8,701 nucleotides of DNA from Candidatus Sigynarchaeota archaeon. GTDB taxonomy: Archaea; Asgardarchaeota; Lokiarchaeia; Sigynarchaeales; Sigynarchaeaceae. The translations under genes and the position numbers were made by a program. Below, piece after piece: positions 1 to 7,179 of this stretch. The stretch spans positions 1-8,701 of the forward strand of contig JAUQYW010000733.1 in NCBI GenBank assembly GCA_030587525.1, given 5' to 3'. The notes under the pieces were generated by a model. It was not told the DNA's origin. It searched no databases and saw only the letters and a list, made by a program, of their open reading frames with translations. The stretch's first letter is position 1, and the number at the start of each line of letters is the position of its first letter.

Positions 1-1000
1 CCACGACCGTGCTGGCGGCGCGTGCTTTCACATTCGAGTCCTGGATCTCGATCCTCGATAGACCGCGCAGCTTTTTCCTGCCCGATCTCGCCATCCCGAA
101 CACGATCAAGGCGAAGAACGCAAAGCCGGTGAAAATCATCGTGATCTGTATGGCATCAACCGTGCCGAGGGGCATCAATGACAACGCCGAGATATACGAG
201 CCCGAGAACGGGAAAGGGATGATCGGCAGCAAGATATTCATCACGTCGCTCGACACGACCCCGGTGATAAGCAAGGTCTGGACATAGTCCAGTGAAAAAA
301 CCAAGACCATGGAAATCGACCCGACACCGATCACGTAGCCCATTGTGGTCAACAAGCGGATCGCGATGACGAGGCGAGAGGCCGATCCAGCTCGGGAAAT
401 GTGCTTGGCGATCGTGCTCGCGATGTTGATCATGGCATAGTTGGCGAGCGTTATCGTCATGATGGATGCTGCAAGGCTTGCAACGAAGAACATAAAAGAA
501 CCGGTGATGGCGAGGCCGACGACCGGCACCGAAACTATGATCGTTATGATCTCGGACAAGTTTATGCGGAGATACGTGGACATGGCGATCTGCTCAATCT
601 CCTTGTACGATAGCGGCAAGGTTCCTAGGAACTTGAACGCGTTTCCAGCCATGAACGACCCGAGCGTTATCATCTTGAAAAACATGATGAAAAAAAAGGC
701 CATGCCATAATACAGTGCCAGCGAGATGGCAATCACGAAAAGCACCGTGTTGGATGCCACGGGATTCACGAGCATCGCCTTGGCTTGAACCAGCGTCATA
801 GCCGGCCCGATGGCAAGGAATGCAAGCAGAAATGACGTCATAAACTTCGTTATGAAGCTGGTTCGGCGAGCTTCGTCGATGTTCCGTTCGTAACGTTCGA
901 GGATCCTTGCCCGCTGGGAACCAGCCATTTCAAGCGTGGACTCCATAAAAATCTCGTTTCCGACCACGCGCGCCAGCTGCCATGCTTTTTTCCTGTTCAC
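1..1000 (-). CDS. ABC-2-type transporter permease (partial, runs off left edge)
   Basis: This is the membrane subunit of an ABC exporter whose ATPase lies directly upstream. The reading frame is open from a GTG at 1000 to the window edge, giving 333 residues without a stop. A TGA in the same frame sits at 1009-1007, so GTG at 1000 is the earliest possible start. A GGGGATG stretch inside the end of the ATPase gene lies at Shine-Dalgarno distance. The protein starts with a charged cytoplasmic stretch of about 48 residues. Hydrophobic segments follow at roughly 49-71, 85-110, 148-189 (probably two), 218-238, 254-274 and 283-303. A cytoplasmic LPLSYKEI segment (128-135) resembles the coupling-helix motif (LPxSxxEI) of large ABC-2 permeases. 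A basic segment after residue 305 suggests a loop before a second set of helices outside the window. The gene follows the ATPase by 6 bases, so the two are almost certainly co-transcribed. The substrate cannot be predicted. Confidence 0.82.
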   Translation of the reverse strand, partial: MNRKKAWQLARVVGNEIFMESTLEMAGSQRARILERYERNIDEARRTSFITKFMTSFLLAFLAIGPAMTLVQAKAMLVNPVASNTVLFVIAISLALYYGMAFFFIMFFKMITLGSFMAGNAFKFLGTLPLSYKEIEQIAMSTYLRINLSEIITIIVSVPVVGLAITGSFMFFVASLAASIMTITLANYAMINIASTIAKHISRAGSASRLVIAIRLLTTMGYVIGVGSISMVLVFSLDYVQTLLITGVVSSDVMNILLPIIPFPFSGSYISALSLMPLGTVDAIQITMIFTGFAFFALIVFGMARSGRKKLRGLSRIEIQDSNVKARAASTVV

Positions 1001-1006
1001 GGCACA

Positions 1007-1804
1007 TCACATCCCCTTTTTTTCGTTATTTGCCCTAAGATGCTCCACGATCTGTTTTACCGCCTTGTCTTGCTCCGTGAACTTCAGAAATATGCTCGCG
1101 AGATTAGCACCCGCCTGGTGTGCAATCCCGCGCAATTCATCTAGCGTGCCTTCCGCGACGATTTTCCCCTTGTGGATGATACCGATGCGGGTGCATAATT
1201 CGCTGGCCTGTTCCATCACGTGAGTCGAGAGCAGCACCGACCCCCCGTGTTCGATATGCATCTGGAGCAATTCTTTCACGATGCGGCATGACTTGGCATC
1301 CAGGTTTGCCATCGGTTCATCGAGCACCAGTAAACCGGGCTCGTGCATTAAGGCCGCTATGATCTGTATTTTTTGCTGGTTGCCCCTGCTGAGGGTGATG
1401 ATTGCTGAATGGTAATATTGCACAGCATCGAGAGAAATCATTAGTTCCTGGACCCGTCGTGTCGCGGTGACCGGATCGATTTGCCGGATTGAGGCTATGA
1501 AATCGAACAACTCGGCAGGCGTCAACGACTTGTAGATGAGCGGTTCCTCTGGCACATATCCGATGACCGCCCTGACCGCTTCCGGTTCCTTGACCGGGTC
1601 CTTGCCCAGCACGGAAATGCTCCCTTGGTGGATGTCGAGCAAACCCAGGATGCATTTCATAGTCGTGCTCTTGCCCGCACCGTTGGGTCCAAGCAAGCCG
1701 TATATTTCCCCTTTCTTGACGTCCAAGTTTAAGCCATCCACGGCATGGATGTCCCCATAATTTTTCTTAAGATCCCGAATGCTCAAAACTGGCTCTTCCA
1801 TCAT
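1007..1804 (-). CDS. ABC transporter ATP-binding protein (ABC-2/CcmA-type exporter)
   Basis: This 265-residue nucleotide-binding subunit powers the permease encoded just downstream. Walker A is GPNGAGKST at 39-47. The Q-loop region reads GYVPEEP (82-88), with Glu where Gln is common. The signature is LSRGNQQK (138-145), a regular variant in this family. Walker B is LLVLDEP (158-164), the D-loop is NLDA (167-170), and the H-loop His is 195 in LLSTH. Length and motif spacing are normal for a stand-alone exporter ATPase, and a short C-terminal helical tail follows residue 225. The start is ATG-ATG at 1804/1801; either Met is possible. No strong Shine-Dalgarno site is visible, which would fit a first gene transcribed from the divergent region at 1805-1965. 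The gene is intact and the class call is firm; the exported substrate is unknown. Confidence 0.95.
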   Translation of the reverse strand: MMEEPVLSIRDLKKNYGDIHAVDGLNLDVKKGEIYGLLGPNGAGKSTTMKCILGLLDIHQGSISVLGKDPVKEPEAVRAVIGYVPEEPLIYKSLTPAELFDFIASIRQIDPVTATRRVQELMISLDAVQYYHSAIITLSRGNQQKIQIIAALMHEPGLLVLDEPMANLDAKSCRIVKELLQMHIEHGGSVLLSTHVMEQASELCTRIGIIHKGKIVAEGTLDELRGIAHQAGANLASIFLKFTEQDKAVKQIVEHLRANNEKKGM

Positions 1805-1828
1805 GCATCGACTCTCTTAGACATGTAT

Positions 1829-1860
1829 TGAAACCTTCTTGATTTCTTGAATTGGTTTCA
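1829..1860. promoter_or_regulatory. Inverted repeat in divergent intergenic region (possible operator)
   Basis: TGAAACC at 1829-1835 is repeated in inverted form as GGTTTCA at 1854-1860, with an 18-base spacer. The spacer contains two copies of TTCTTGA. The site lies between the ATPase start (1804) and the plus-strand transporter (about 1966), about where a minus-strand transcript could begin if the TATA-like element near 1876 is used. It could be an operator; no regulator gene is visible nearby. Confidence 0.3.
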
Positions 1861-1870
1861 CGATTGGATG

Positions 1871-1898
1871 AAGATATTTTTCCAATTTAAAGATATTT
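1871..1898. promoter_or_regulatory. Paired AAGATATTT direct repeats / TATA-like elements
   Basis: AAGATATTT occurs at 1871-1879 and again at 1890-1898, 19 bases apart, in a strongly AT-rich stretch. On the minus strand, GGAAAAATATC resembles a BRE plus TATA box and would place the start of the ABC operon transcript near 1850. On the plus strand, the TTTAAAGATAT stretch (about 1886-1896) could serve the transporter gene, with a start near 1915. AATTGG (1850-1855) and CCAATT (1882-1887) form a further inverted pair. Assignment of each box to a gene is inference. Confidence 0.35.
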
Positions 1899-1965
1899 GA
1901 CGAAAAATGTTGACAAGTATGACAATTTTTTTTCTAGACCCGCTCATGATGATTGGTTGAATAGC

Positions 1966-2850
1966 ATGGCGTACATTGCATACATTCCCGCGGTCGCTAT
2001 CTTGTTTGGAATCATCAACACGGTCTTGATCCACATTGCCAAGTCCATGGAGCGCCAAGGCATCGAAATTTTCGATCAGCTTCGCGCGGCAATGAAGAAG
2101 GAACGAATTGAAGGGCCGACAAAGGAAAAACTGAAAAAACCAACAATTTACATCGTCGGCCTCGTGCTCAATAACTTGTCATCGCTGTGGGCATTGCTCG
2201 CGGGGCTGTTTGGCCCGCCGTCGATGTACACGTCCATGTTTGGCATCGGTTTGATCGCCCTCCTCATCTACTCCCGGAAGGTACTCAAGGAGGAAACGCA
2301 CCGCATCGAAATATGCGGCGCGATCTCGATCATCGCGGGCACGCTGATCATCGGGCTGGAGAGCATCAACCGGCCGTTCATGAACATGGCATCGGTCAGC
2401 ATCCTAAACGCGTTTCTGGCGGTGTTCATCTTCTTCATTGCCGGGGCGGTGGTCATAGTGTTTTCCTTGAAATGGCACAAGAGCATCATCGGGTTTGCCT
2501 TCGGCCTCGTGGCAGGAGGTTGCGGGGGCTTGGATCCGTTTTTCAAGGGATTGTTGAGCGCCGAGGCACAAGGGCTGGTCGCCCTTGCATTTTCATTCGT
2601 GCTGGGAACCATTGCGTTCTTGATCACGCAATGGGGCTTTGCCCGGAAAGCGAGGGCGAATGTTCTTGTCCCGGCATACAATTCGACTTACGTGGTGTTG
2701 CCGGTTATATTCCAGGTGCTGCTGCTTCCAGGCTTCGAGCTCTACCCAACGACCGTGGCGGGCCTGGCGCTCGTCATCGCTGGCATCGTGCTCATGAAGG
2801 CTTTCAAGCCAGACACGGGGCACGGAGCGCACGAAAAAAAAGAGGAATAA
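1966..2850 (+). CDS. DMT-superfamily (NIPA/EamA-like) membrane transporter
   Basis: This is an integral membrane protein of 294 residues from ATG 1966. About nine hydrophobic segments lie at roughly 3-25, 60-82, 85-103, 114-132, 143-167, 173-189, 203-224, 232-254 and 262-279. The layout resembles the drug/metabolite transporter superfamily, and the NIPA-like branch in particular. TM1 is followed by a charged loop with AKSMERQG. A KKP-IYIVG entry leads into TM2, a short TM3 is followed by RKVLKEE and TM4, and near the end a VPAYNSTYVVLP segment precedes a final GLALVIAGIVLM helix. NIPA proteins are linked to Mg2+ transport, but other DMT members carry metabolites, so the substrate is open. The frame also extends to a TTG at 1897, adding 23 polar residues. 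I prefer ATG 1966 because TM1 follows at once and the upstream DNA looks intergenic. The tail is charged (HEKKEE). The gene converges on the GH3 gene. Confidence 0.72.
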   Translation: MAYIAYIPAVAILFGIINTVLIHIAKSMERQGIEIFDQLRAAMKKERIEGPTKEKLKKPTIYIVGLVLNNLSSLWALLAGLFGPPSMYTSMFGIGLIALLIYSRKVLKEETHRIEICGAISIIAGTLIIGLESINRPFMNMASVSILNAFLAVFIFFIAGAVVIVFSLKWHKSIIGFAFGLVAGGCGGLDPFFKGLLSAEAQGLVALAFSFVLGTIAFLITQWGFARKARANVLVPAYNSTYVVLPVIFQVLLLPGFELYPTTVAGLALVIAGIVLMKAFKPDTGHGAHEKKEE

Positions 2851-2853
2851 AAG
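2834..2853 (-). terminator. Oligo-T terminator of the GH3 operon
   Basis: Read on the minus strand, the DNA just past the GH3 stop codon contains TTTTATT and then a run of eight T. Such T-rich tracts terminate archaeal transcription without a stem-loop. The run overlaps the last Lys/Glu codons of the convergent transporter gene, so termination would occur inside the neighbour. For plus-strand transcription of the transporter only a short AATTTT at about 2869 is seen. Confidence 0.45.
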
Positions 2854-2872
2854 ACCAAAGTACTGGCAATTT

Positions 2873-5206
2873 TCACGATATTGCAAATGCCGTGGTCAAG
2901 ATGATGTCCTCGGCCGAAGTTGCCGCCATGATGTTGTAAGTGCCGGGTTCGAGCATCCACCTTGCACCTCCAGAATCCCAAGCTTTAAAATCTGACACCC
3001 TTATAGGAATGGATACGTGCATCGTGGCACCTACCCCGATGGACACGCGCTTGAACCCGCGCAGTTGCAAGTTAGGTCGAGGACCGTACGCGCTCGTTCC
3101 CGTCTTGTTCACGTAGATCTGCACGACATCGTCCCCCGCCATCGATCCCGTATTCGTGACATCGAGCGAGACGAGGACCGTCTCGCCGTCGACGGCGCTG
3201 GTCGCGTTCAACGTGAGATTCGCGTAATCGAATCCCGTGTACGAGAGCCCGAACCCGAACGGGTACTGCGGGTCACCTTGAAGGTACAAGTACGTGCGAT
3301 TATGGCTGATGTCGTAGTCGTCGAACCGCGGCAGCTGGTTCAAGGACTTGTAGAAGGTCATAGGCAAGTGGCCGCTCGGGTTGACCGCCCCAGAAATGAG
3401 GTTGGCGATAGCCGTGCCACCATCCTCACCGGGATACCAGATCATAAGCACGGACGTGGCGTTGGGATGGTTAATCCACGATTGCATACCGATCGCGGAA
3501 CCCCCATTGACCATGATCACTGTTTTTTGATTCACGGGGAGCATGGCATCGAGGTAATCTTCCTGGTATTGCGGCAACTCGTAAATCAGGCGATCGAATC
3601 CTTCTTCTTCCAGCTCCCCGCCAAGACCGCACACGATGACCGACACGTCCGCGCTCGCCGCCGCTGCCGTCGATGCCGAGATCGCAGCAGAAACTTCAGC
3701 AGGATCGCTGGTATTGCCCGCGAACGGTACGTAGCTGCACGAGATGCCGTTTGCTGTCGCCCACGTCTCGATGCCTTTCTTCGGGCTGATAGCCTCCCGC
3801 GCCGGCCAGCCACTGTAGCCGCCGAACTTTGCCACGTCGGCACCAGGCCCCGTGATCGCGATGGAAGAGATGGCAGATTCATTCAAGGGAAGGAATGGCG
3901 TGCCACTCACGTTTGCGTTCTTGAGTAGCACGATTGATTCCTCGGCAAGCTGGAGCGCGAGCGCGTGATGCGTGTCGTTGGCGATGATCGAGGCATCCAA
4001 GTCCCGCCACGGATCATTCTCGACCGGATCAAATAGACCTAGGCGGAACCAGCGCCGCAAATTTGCCTTCACAGCACGCTCGAGTGCCGCCGGGTCGAGC
4101 AAGCCCATGTCATACGCTGCCATGCCATATTTCGCGCAATCATCGCCGCATTCCATGTCCATGCCCGCGTTGACCGCCGTGGCCACTGCCTCGGGTGATG
4201 TAGCAACGTTGTGATGTCCTCCATTGATGGTACCCACCGCGCCACAATCGGAGGTCACGTAACCCTGGAAGCCCCACTCGCCGCGAAGCACGTCCGTGAG
4301 GAGCCAGCGGTTCCCCGTGCAAGCGATTCCCGTCGAATCTATGCCGGTAACCTGAATTGCATTATAGGCACTCATGATACTCTCTGCTTTTGCTTCCTGG
4401 ATTGCAGCTTGGAAGCCAGGGAAAAAGTACTCGCGGAGCCATTTTTCATCGATTTCAGCAGTGAGGGAAAAACGATCCCGATGCGTTCCATTCGCTGCAT
4501 CCCAGTTCTCCTCCTGATTTGCAACGAAGTGCTTAGGGGTCGTGGCGACCTTTAACGGAGCGGAATAATTGCGGACGCCGCCATACGCCGTTCCTTGCAT
4601 CCCTTCCACGTAAGCGACGACCAGCCTCGACGTGAGGAGCGGATCTTCCCCGTATGTTTCGGGGGTGCGTCCCCAGCGCGGGTCGCTTGCCATGTTGATG
4701 TTCGGGGAATAATAGGCGAGATAAGTAGGCCAATATGGCCAGTTCGGGTCCTGTTGTCGCCCTACGATGTTGAAAGCTGCCCGTGCTTCATCGGAAATCT
4801 GCGTTCCCATGATATAAATAGAATCTGGGTCGAATGCTGCGCCAAGCGCGACGGACATCGGGTAGACGGTCATGCCCCCGGGCGACATCACGCCGTGGAG
4901 TGCCTCGTTCTGCGCGAAGAAGCCCGGGATACCTGTGGTGGTTCCCGGGAATGGCAGCCGGGGTATCGGCGGGGATGTTTGCGTGAGGAACGATAGCTGC
5001 TCCGCGATCGTGAGTCGCCGGTATAAGTCATCAACGCGTTCATCGATGCTGAGATTGAAATCGAGGTATGCTGGATTTTCCACGGGAATTTGCCGCGACT
5101 TGTCGTCGAGAATCGGGGGGATCGTGAACACGAGCACCATGCAGGCGAGCAAGGCGGCATACACGACCCCAGCGCGCCTGGGTTTCCGTGCTTGGTTACT
5201 GGCCAT
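2873..5206 (-). CDS. Exported glycoside hydrolase family 3 enzyme (beta-xylosidase/beta-glucosidase type)
   Basis: This 777-residue GH3 enzyme releases sugars from the non-reducing end of beta-linked oligosaccharides. The start is ATG 5206, just after AGGAGGGA; an in-frame ATG at 5233 has no such site. A basic N-terminus (KPRR) and a hydrophobic segment at about 13-33 indicate a signal peptide or membrane anchor, so the enzyme acts outside the cell. The TIM-barrel domain is at about 46-391 with NEALHGV (Glu101, probable -1 subsite residue), DPRWGRTPETYGEDP, the TPKHF pair Lys225-His226 and SDCGAV with probable nucleophile Asp320. The alpha/beta sandwich domain is at about 421-631, with ELEEEGFDR supplying the likely acid/base Glu535. 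PFGFGLSYT leads into a fibronectin-III-like domain at about 679-774. EALHGV, KHF-x-ENW and SDC resemble the plant/bacterial beta-xylosidase branch, but specificity is not provable from sequence. Eleven N-x-S/T sequons fit a glycosylated exoenzyme. The gene is intact and coupled to the membrane protein gene upstream. Confidence 0.95.
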   Translation of the reverse strand: MASNQARKPRRAGVVYAALLACMVLVFTIPPILDDKSRQIPVENPAYLDFNLSIDERVDDLYRRLTIAEQLSFLTQTSPPIPRLPFPGTTTGIPGFFAQNEALHGVMSPGGMTVYPMSVALGAAFDPDSIYIMGTQISDEARAAFNIVGRQQDPNWPYWPTYLAYYSPNINMASDPRWGRTPETYGEDPLLTSRLVVAYVEGMQGTAYGGVRNYSAPLKVATTPKHFVANQEENWDAANGTHRDRFSLTAEIDEKWLREYFFPGFQAAIQEAKAESIMSAYNAIQVTGIDSTGIACTGNRWLLTDVLRGEWGFQGYVTSDCGAVGTINGGHHNVATSPEAVATAVNAGMDMECGDDCAKYGMAAYDMGLLDPAALERAVKANLRRWFRLGLFDPVENDPWRDLDASIIANDTHHALALQLAEESIVLLKNANVSGTPFLPLNESAISSIAITGPGADVAKFGGYSGWPAREAISPKKGIETWATANGISCSYVPFAGNTSDPAEVSAAISASTAAAASADVSVIVCGLGGELEEEGFDRLIYELPQYQEDYLDAMLPVNQKTVIMVNGGSAIGMQSWINHPNATSVLMIWYPGEDGGTAIANLISGAVNPSGHLPMTFYKSLNQLPRFDDYDISHNRTYLYLQGDPQYPFGFGLSYTGFDYANLTLNATSAVDGETVLVSLDVTNTGSMAGDDVVQIYVNKTGTSAYGPRPNLQLRGFKRVSIGVGATMHVSIPIRVSDFKAWDSGGARWMLEPGTYNIMAATSAEDIILTTAFAIS

Positions 5207-7037
5207 GGTGAATCCCTCCTTTCGTGATTGCAATCACGGGTCGCACGATGTCCCGCTCGTTCGCCCGAAACCAGCACGTGATGAACCCCAGCAGCACGAT
5301 GGTGAACGCGATGAGTTGAAGGTATAAATCTTCTCTCCACCGCATTACATTGTATCCTGCCCAGCCCGCGACGACACCAAACGCGGCGGAGAATATTGAC
5401 ATACCAACATCCTTGGCGGAAAGGCGATATCGCAAGGTTTGTGAGAACAACAATCCAGCGACCGCGGGAACCGTGAAAATCGATGCGACGTGTGCGACCA
5501 TATTCTCTCCCGGGATGATGCACGTCATGAACAGGACAGTCGGTATGAACCATGAGAAGATGAACGCAAAGATGCAAACGGGGATCAACACGAGCAGCGT
5601 GTTGAGTCGTCGCCGCTTCGACCCCACCGATGCGAGGACCGCCACCGCGATGAATCCCACGGGAAAGAGCAAGAATGTGCGGATCTCGGCCTGCAACGGC
5701 TGTGGATTGATGTAAAAATACAGCTCGACCAGCTGGATGCCGATGCACACGCCGAGAGCAAATATCGTGAAGTTGCCCTCGAAGCGCGGCGGCAGAGGGA
5801 CATCGCGGGGCAGGTTGGCAGGCGGTTTGGCGCCGCCAATGTCAAGGTAGAGCCCCCCGAGAAGACCCAGTACGACGCATGCCGCTGCAATAGCGGGCAA
5901 CAAGTATTGCCCGGTTCCCTTGAAGGCAAACTGATACCCCGTGCAACCGAGCAGTAAACCCGCGGCTCCCGTGATGGAAGCGAGTGCGAGCAATTTTCCC
6001 GTATATTGCACGTTCACGAGCCAGTGCAGCAGCCACGTCCCGATCGCTGGTAGCACGTATAGCATTATCATAAGGACGCTGATGTTCATCTTAAACGGCA
6101 CGGTTCGGTTATTGAAATCGATCCTTTTCCAAACGTATGGCACGAACCAAATGACTGAAATGGCCGCGATTGCCCAAAATACGAGCCATTTCTTCCGATT
6201 GATCGCGGCATGCGGCTCAGATTTCCCAGGCCCTTTAAAGATCAGCGTCCCGCCCACGAGCCCGACTATAACCAGCGCGTTGACCAAGATGAGCCAGTAA
6301 TACGATGTCACGCCCTCGAGGTTGTGCGTGACCGCGTCGTTGGCCGCGAGGTATATGCCCAGCAACGTCGCGAGAGCAAGCGTTGCCAGCATCGTCGCGA
6401 TGGTGTACGGAACTGGATGCTCGTGCGCTTTTACAAGCGGTGCATTCGGGCTCGCGCTGCTCGCCGCTGGCGGTTGAGCTTGTGTCCCGGTGCCCAACTT
6501 CTTGCCAATGATCGCCGCGACGATGACAACTGCCGAGAAGACTAGAACGGAGTAGATGAGCCATAACCTCGTGAAAATGGAATTATCCGTGTAGATGCCA
6601 GACTCTATCCAAAATGACGTGCATCCGACGACCAGCGCGACGATCGTGGCAACGAGGGGGAGAGGCACGAGTTGCCCGCCATTCCTCAAGCGATTGTTGA
6701 TGTCGACGAGCAATAGCTGGCTACACGCTATGGCCAGCGCGACCTCGATGGTATCGACTAGCAAAGACCGAGGAACGATGAACGAGATCCCAAGCGCAGC
6801 TACGGCACTATTGCGCAGCCATGGCAATCGTGCTTGCATTTGTTTCAAGCGCGCGCCGTATATCACGCACCAGGCACCACCCGCGACGATTGCCACGCTG
6901 ATCCACAGCCAATTGGTGATGGTGTAGCCACTGGCTTGGCTTGAAATGTCTCTAAATGCAGTAAGGAACACTATGATGGTAATAAAACAAGACAAGAAGA
7001 TATCGGCGATAAATAGTCTATTTTGTTGTGATTTCAT
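5196..7037 (-). CDS. Large polytopic membrane protein of unknown family, co-transcribed with GH3
   Basis: I do not recognise this 613-residue protein. It is almost entirely membrane-embedded, with about 18 hydrophobic segments that fall into three groups of about six: residues 10-177, 211-398 and 424-590. A Pro/Ala/Ser-rich polar linker (about 178-210, with QAQPPAASSASP) separates the first two groups. A Pro-rich loop (about 399-423, with KPPANLPRDVPLPPRF) separates the last two. A basic KRRR patch (474-477) and a basic C-terminal tail look cytoplasmic. No ABC, glycosyltransferase or peptidase motif is visible. The last four bases of its stop region overlap the GH3 start; total overlap is 11 bases, which ties it to sugar-chain breakdown. 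It could be a permease, a scaffold or a sensor; this is inference. The start is ambiguous: ATG 7037 has GGAG ten bases upstream and follows AT-rich, intergenic-looking DNA. In-frame ATGs at 7091 and 7103 would add 18 or 22 residues. Confidence 0.85.
   Translation of the reverse strand: MKSQQNRLFIADIFLSCFITIIVFLTAFRDISSQASGYTITNWLWISVAIVAGGAWCVIYGARLKQMQARLPWLRNSAVAALGISFIVPRSLLVDTIEVALAIACSQLLLVDINNRLRNGGQLVPLPLVATIVALVVGCTSFWIESGIYTDNSIFTRLWLIYSVLVFSAVVIVAAIIGKKLGTGTQAQPPAASSASPNAPLVKAHEHPVPYTIATMLATLALATLLGIYLAANDAVTHNLEGVTSYYWLILVNALVIVGLVGGTLIFKGPGKSEPHAAINRKKWLVFWAIAAISVIWFVPYVWKRIDFNNRTVPFKMNISVLMIMLYVLPAIGTWLLHWLVNVQYTGKLLALASITGAAGLLLGCTGYQFAFKGTGQYLLPAIAAACVVLGLLGGLYLDIGGAKPPANLPRDVPLPPRFEGNFTIFALGVCIGIQLVELYFYINPQPLQAEIRTFLLFPVGFIAVAVLASVGSKRRRLNTLLVLIPVCIFAFIFSWFIPTVLFMTCIIPGENMVAHVASIFTVPAVAGLLFSQTLRYRLSAKDVGMSIFSAAFGVVAGWAGYNVMRWREDLYLQLIAFTIVLLGFITCWFRANERDIVRPVIAITKGGIHHGQ
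5213..5220 (-). promoter_or_regulatory. Strong Shine-Dalgarno site for GH3
   Basis: On the minus strand AGGAGGGA ends six bases before ATG 5206 and lies within the coding end of the upstream membrane protein gene, whose stop is at 5196. It fixes the GH3 start at 5206 rather than the in-frame ATG at 5233, and indicates translation by re-initiation or coupling. Confidence 0.87.
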
Positions 7038-7047
7038 GATGAAATGG

Positions 7048-7051
7048 CTCC
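7048..7051 (-). promoter_or_regulatory. Possible ribosome binding site deciding the ATG 7037 start
   Basis: GGAG on the minus strand lies ten bases before ATG 7037. It is the only Shine-Dalgarno-like match near the three candidate ATGs (7103, 7091, 7037), and it favours the shortest form of the membrane protein. Confidence 0.4.
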
Positions 7052-7119
7052 GGTATTTAATTTTCCCGTTAAAATCAAATGCTCCCCGGGACATAAAAAA
7101 CATTCAAAAAAAATGCGAA

Positions 7120-7132
7120 GGACTTTAATACG
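7120..7132 (-). promoter_or_regulatory. Possible TATA box for the membrane protein-GH3 operon
   Basis: On the minus strand CGTATTAAAGTCC is TATA-like and would place a transcript start near 7099, leaving a leader of about 60 bases before ATG 7037. The nearly symmetric TTATAATAA at 7144-7152 could also be read in this direction, with a start near 7121. Neither is proven. Confidence 0.28.
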
Positions 7133-7143
7133 TTCTTTTTCCC

Positions 7144-7152
7144 TTATAATAA
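7144..7152 (+). promoter_or_regulatory. TATA box of the TFS-like gene
   Basis: TTATAATAA is centred about 32 bases before ATG 7180. Archaeal transcription starts about 25-27 bases downstream of the box centre, so the transcript would begin near 7175 with a leader of only a few bases. The absence of any Shine-Dalgarno match before ATG 7180 agrees with near-leaderless translation. Confidence 0.5.
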
Positions 7153-7179
7153 TGTCCAACTCAAAAAAAGCGATCAAAT

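Noticed and set aside
1007..1804. ATPase signature LSRGNQQK and Glu at the Q-loop as signs of inactivity
   Set aside because: These variants are usual in ABC-2 exporter ATPases; Walker A, Walker B, D-loop and H-loop are all intact.
2187..2939. 250-residue plus-strand ORF in another frame of the DMT-like gene
   Set aside because: The product is His/Arg/Gly-rich without membrane segments, while the overlapping frame gives a coherent transporter.
3017..3928. 303-residue plus-strand ORF antisense to the GH3 gene
   Set aside because: It is Arg/His/Val-rich with no helix or motif pattern. It lies wholly inside an intact GH3 coding region and is explained by that gene's codon bias.
4888..5748. 286-residue minus-strand ORF spanning the membrane protein and GH3 junction
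   Set aside because: It is a shadow in a third frame, with Arg/His/Ser-rich low-information sequence. Both genes it crosses are intact and motif-supported.
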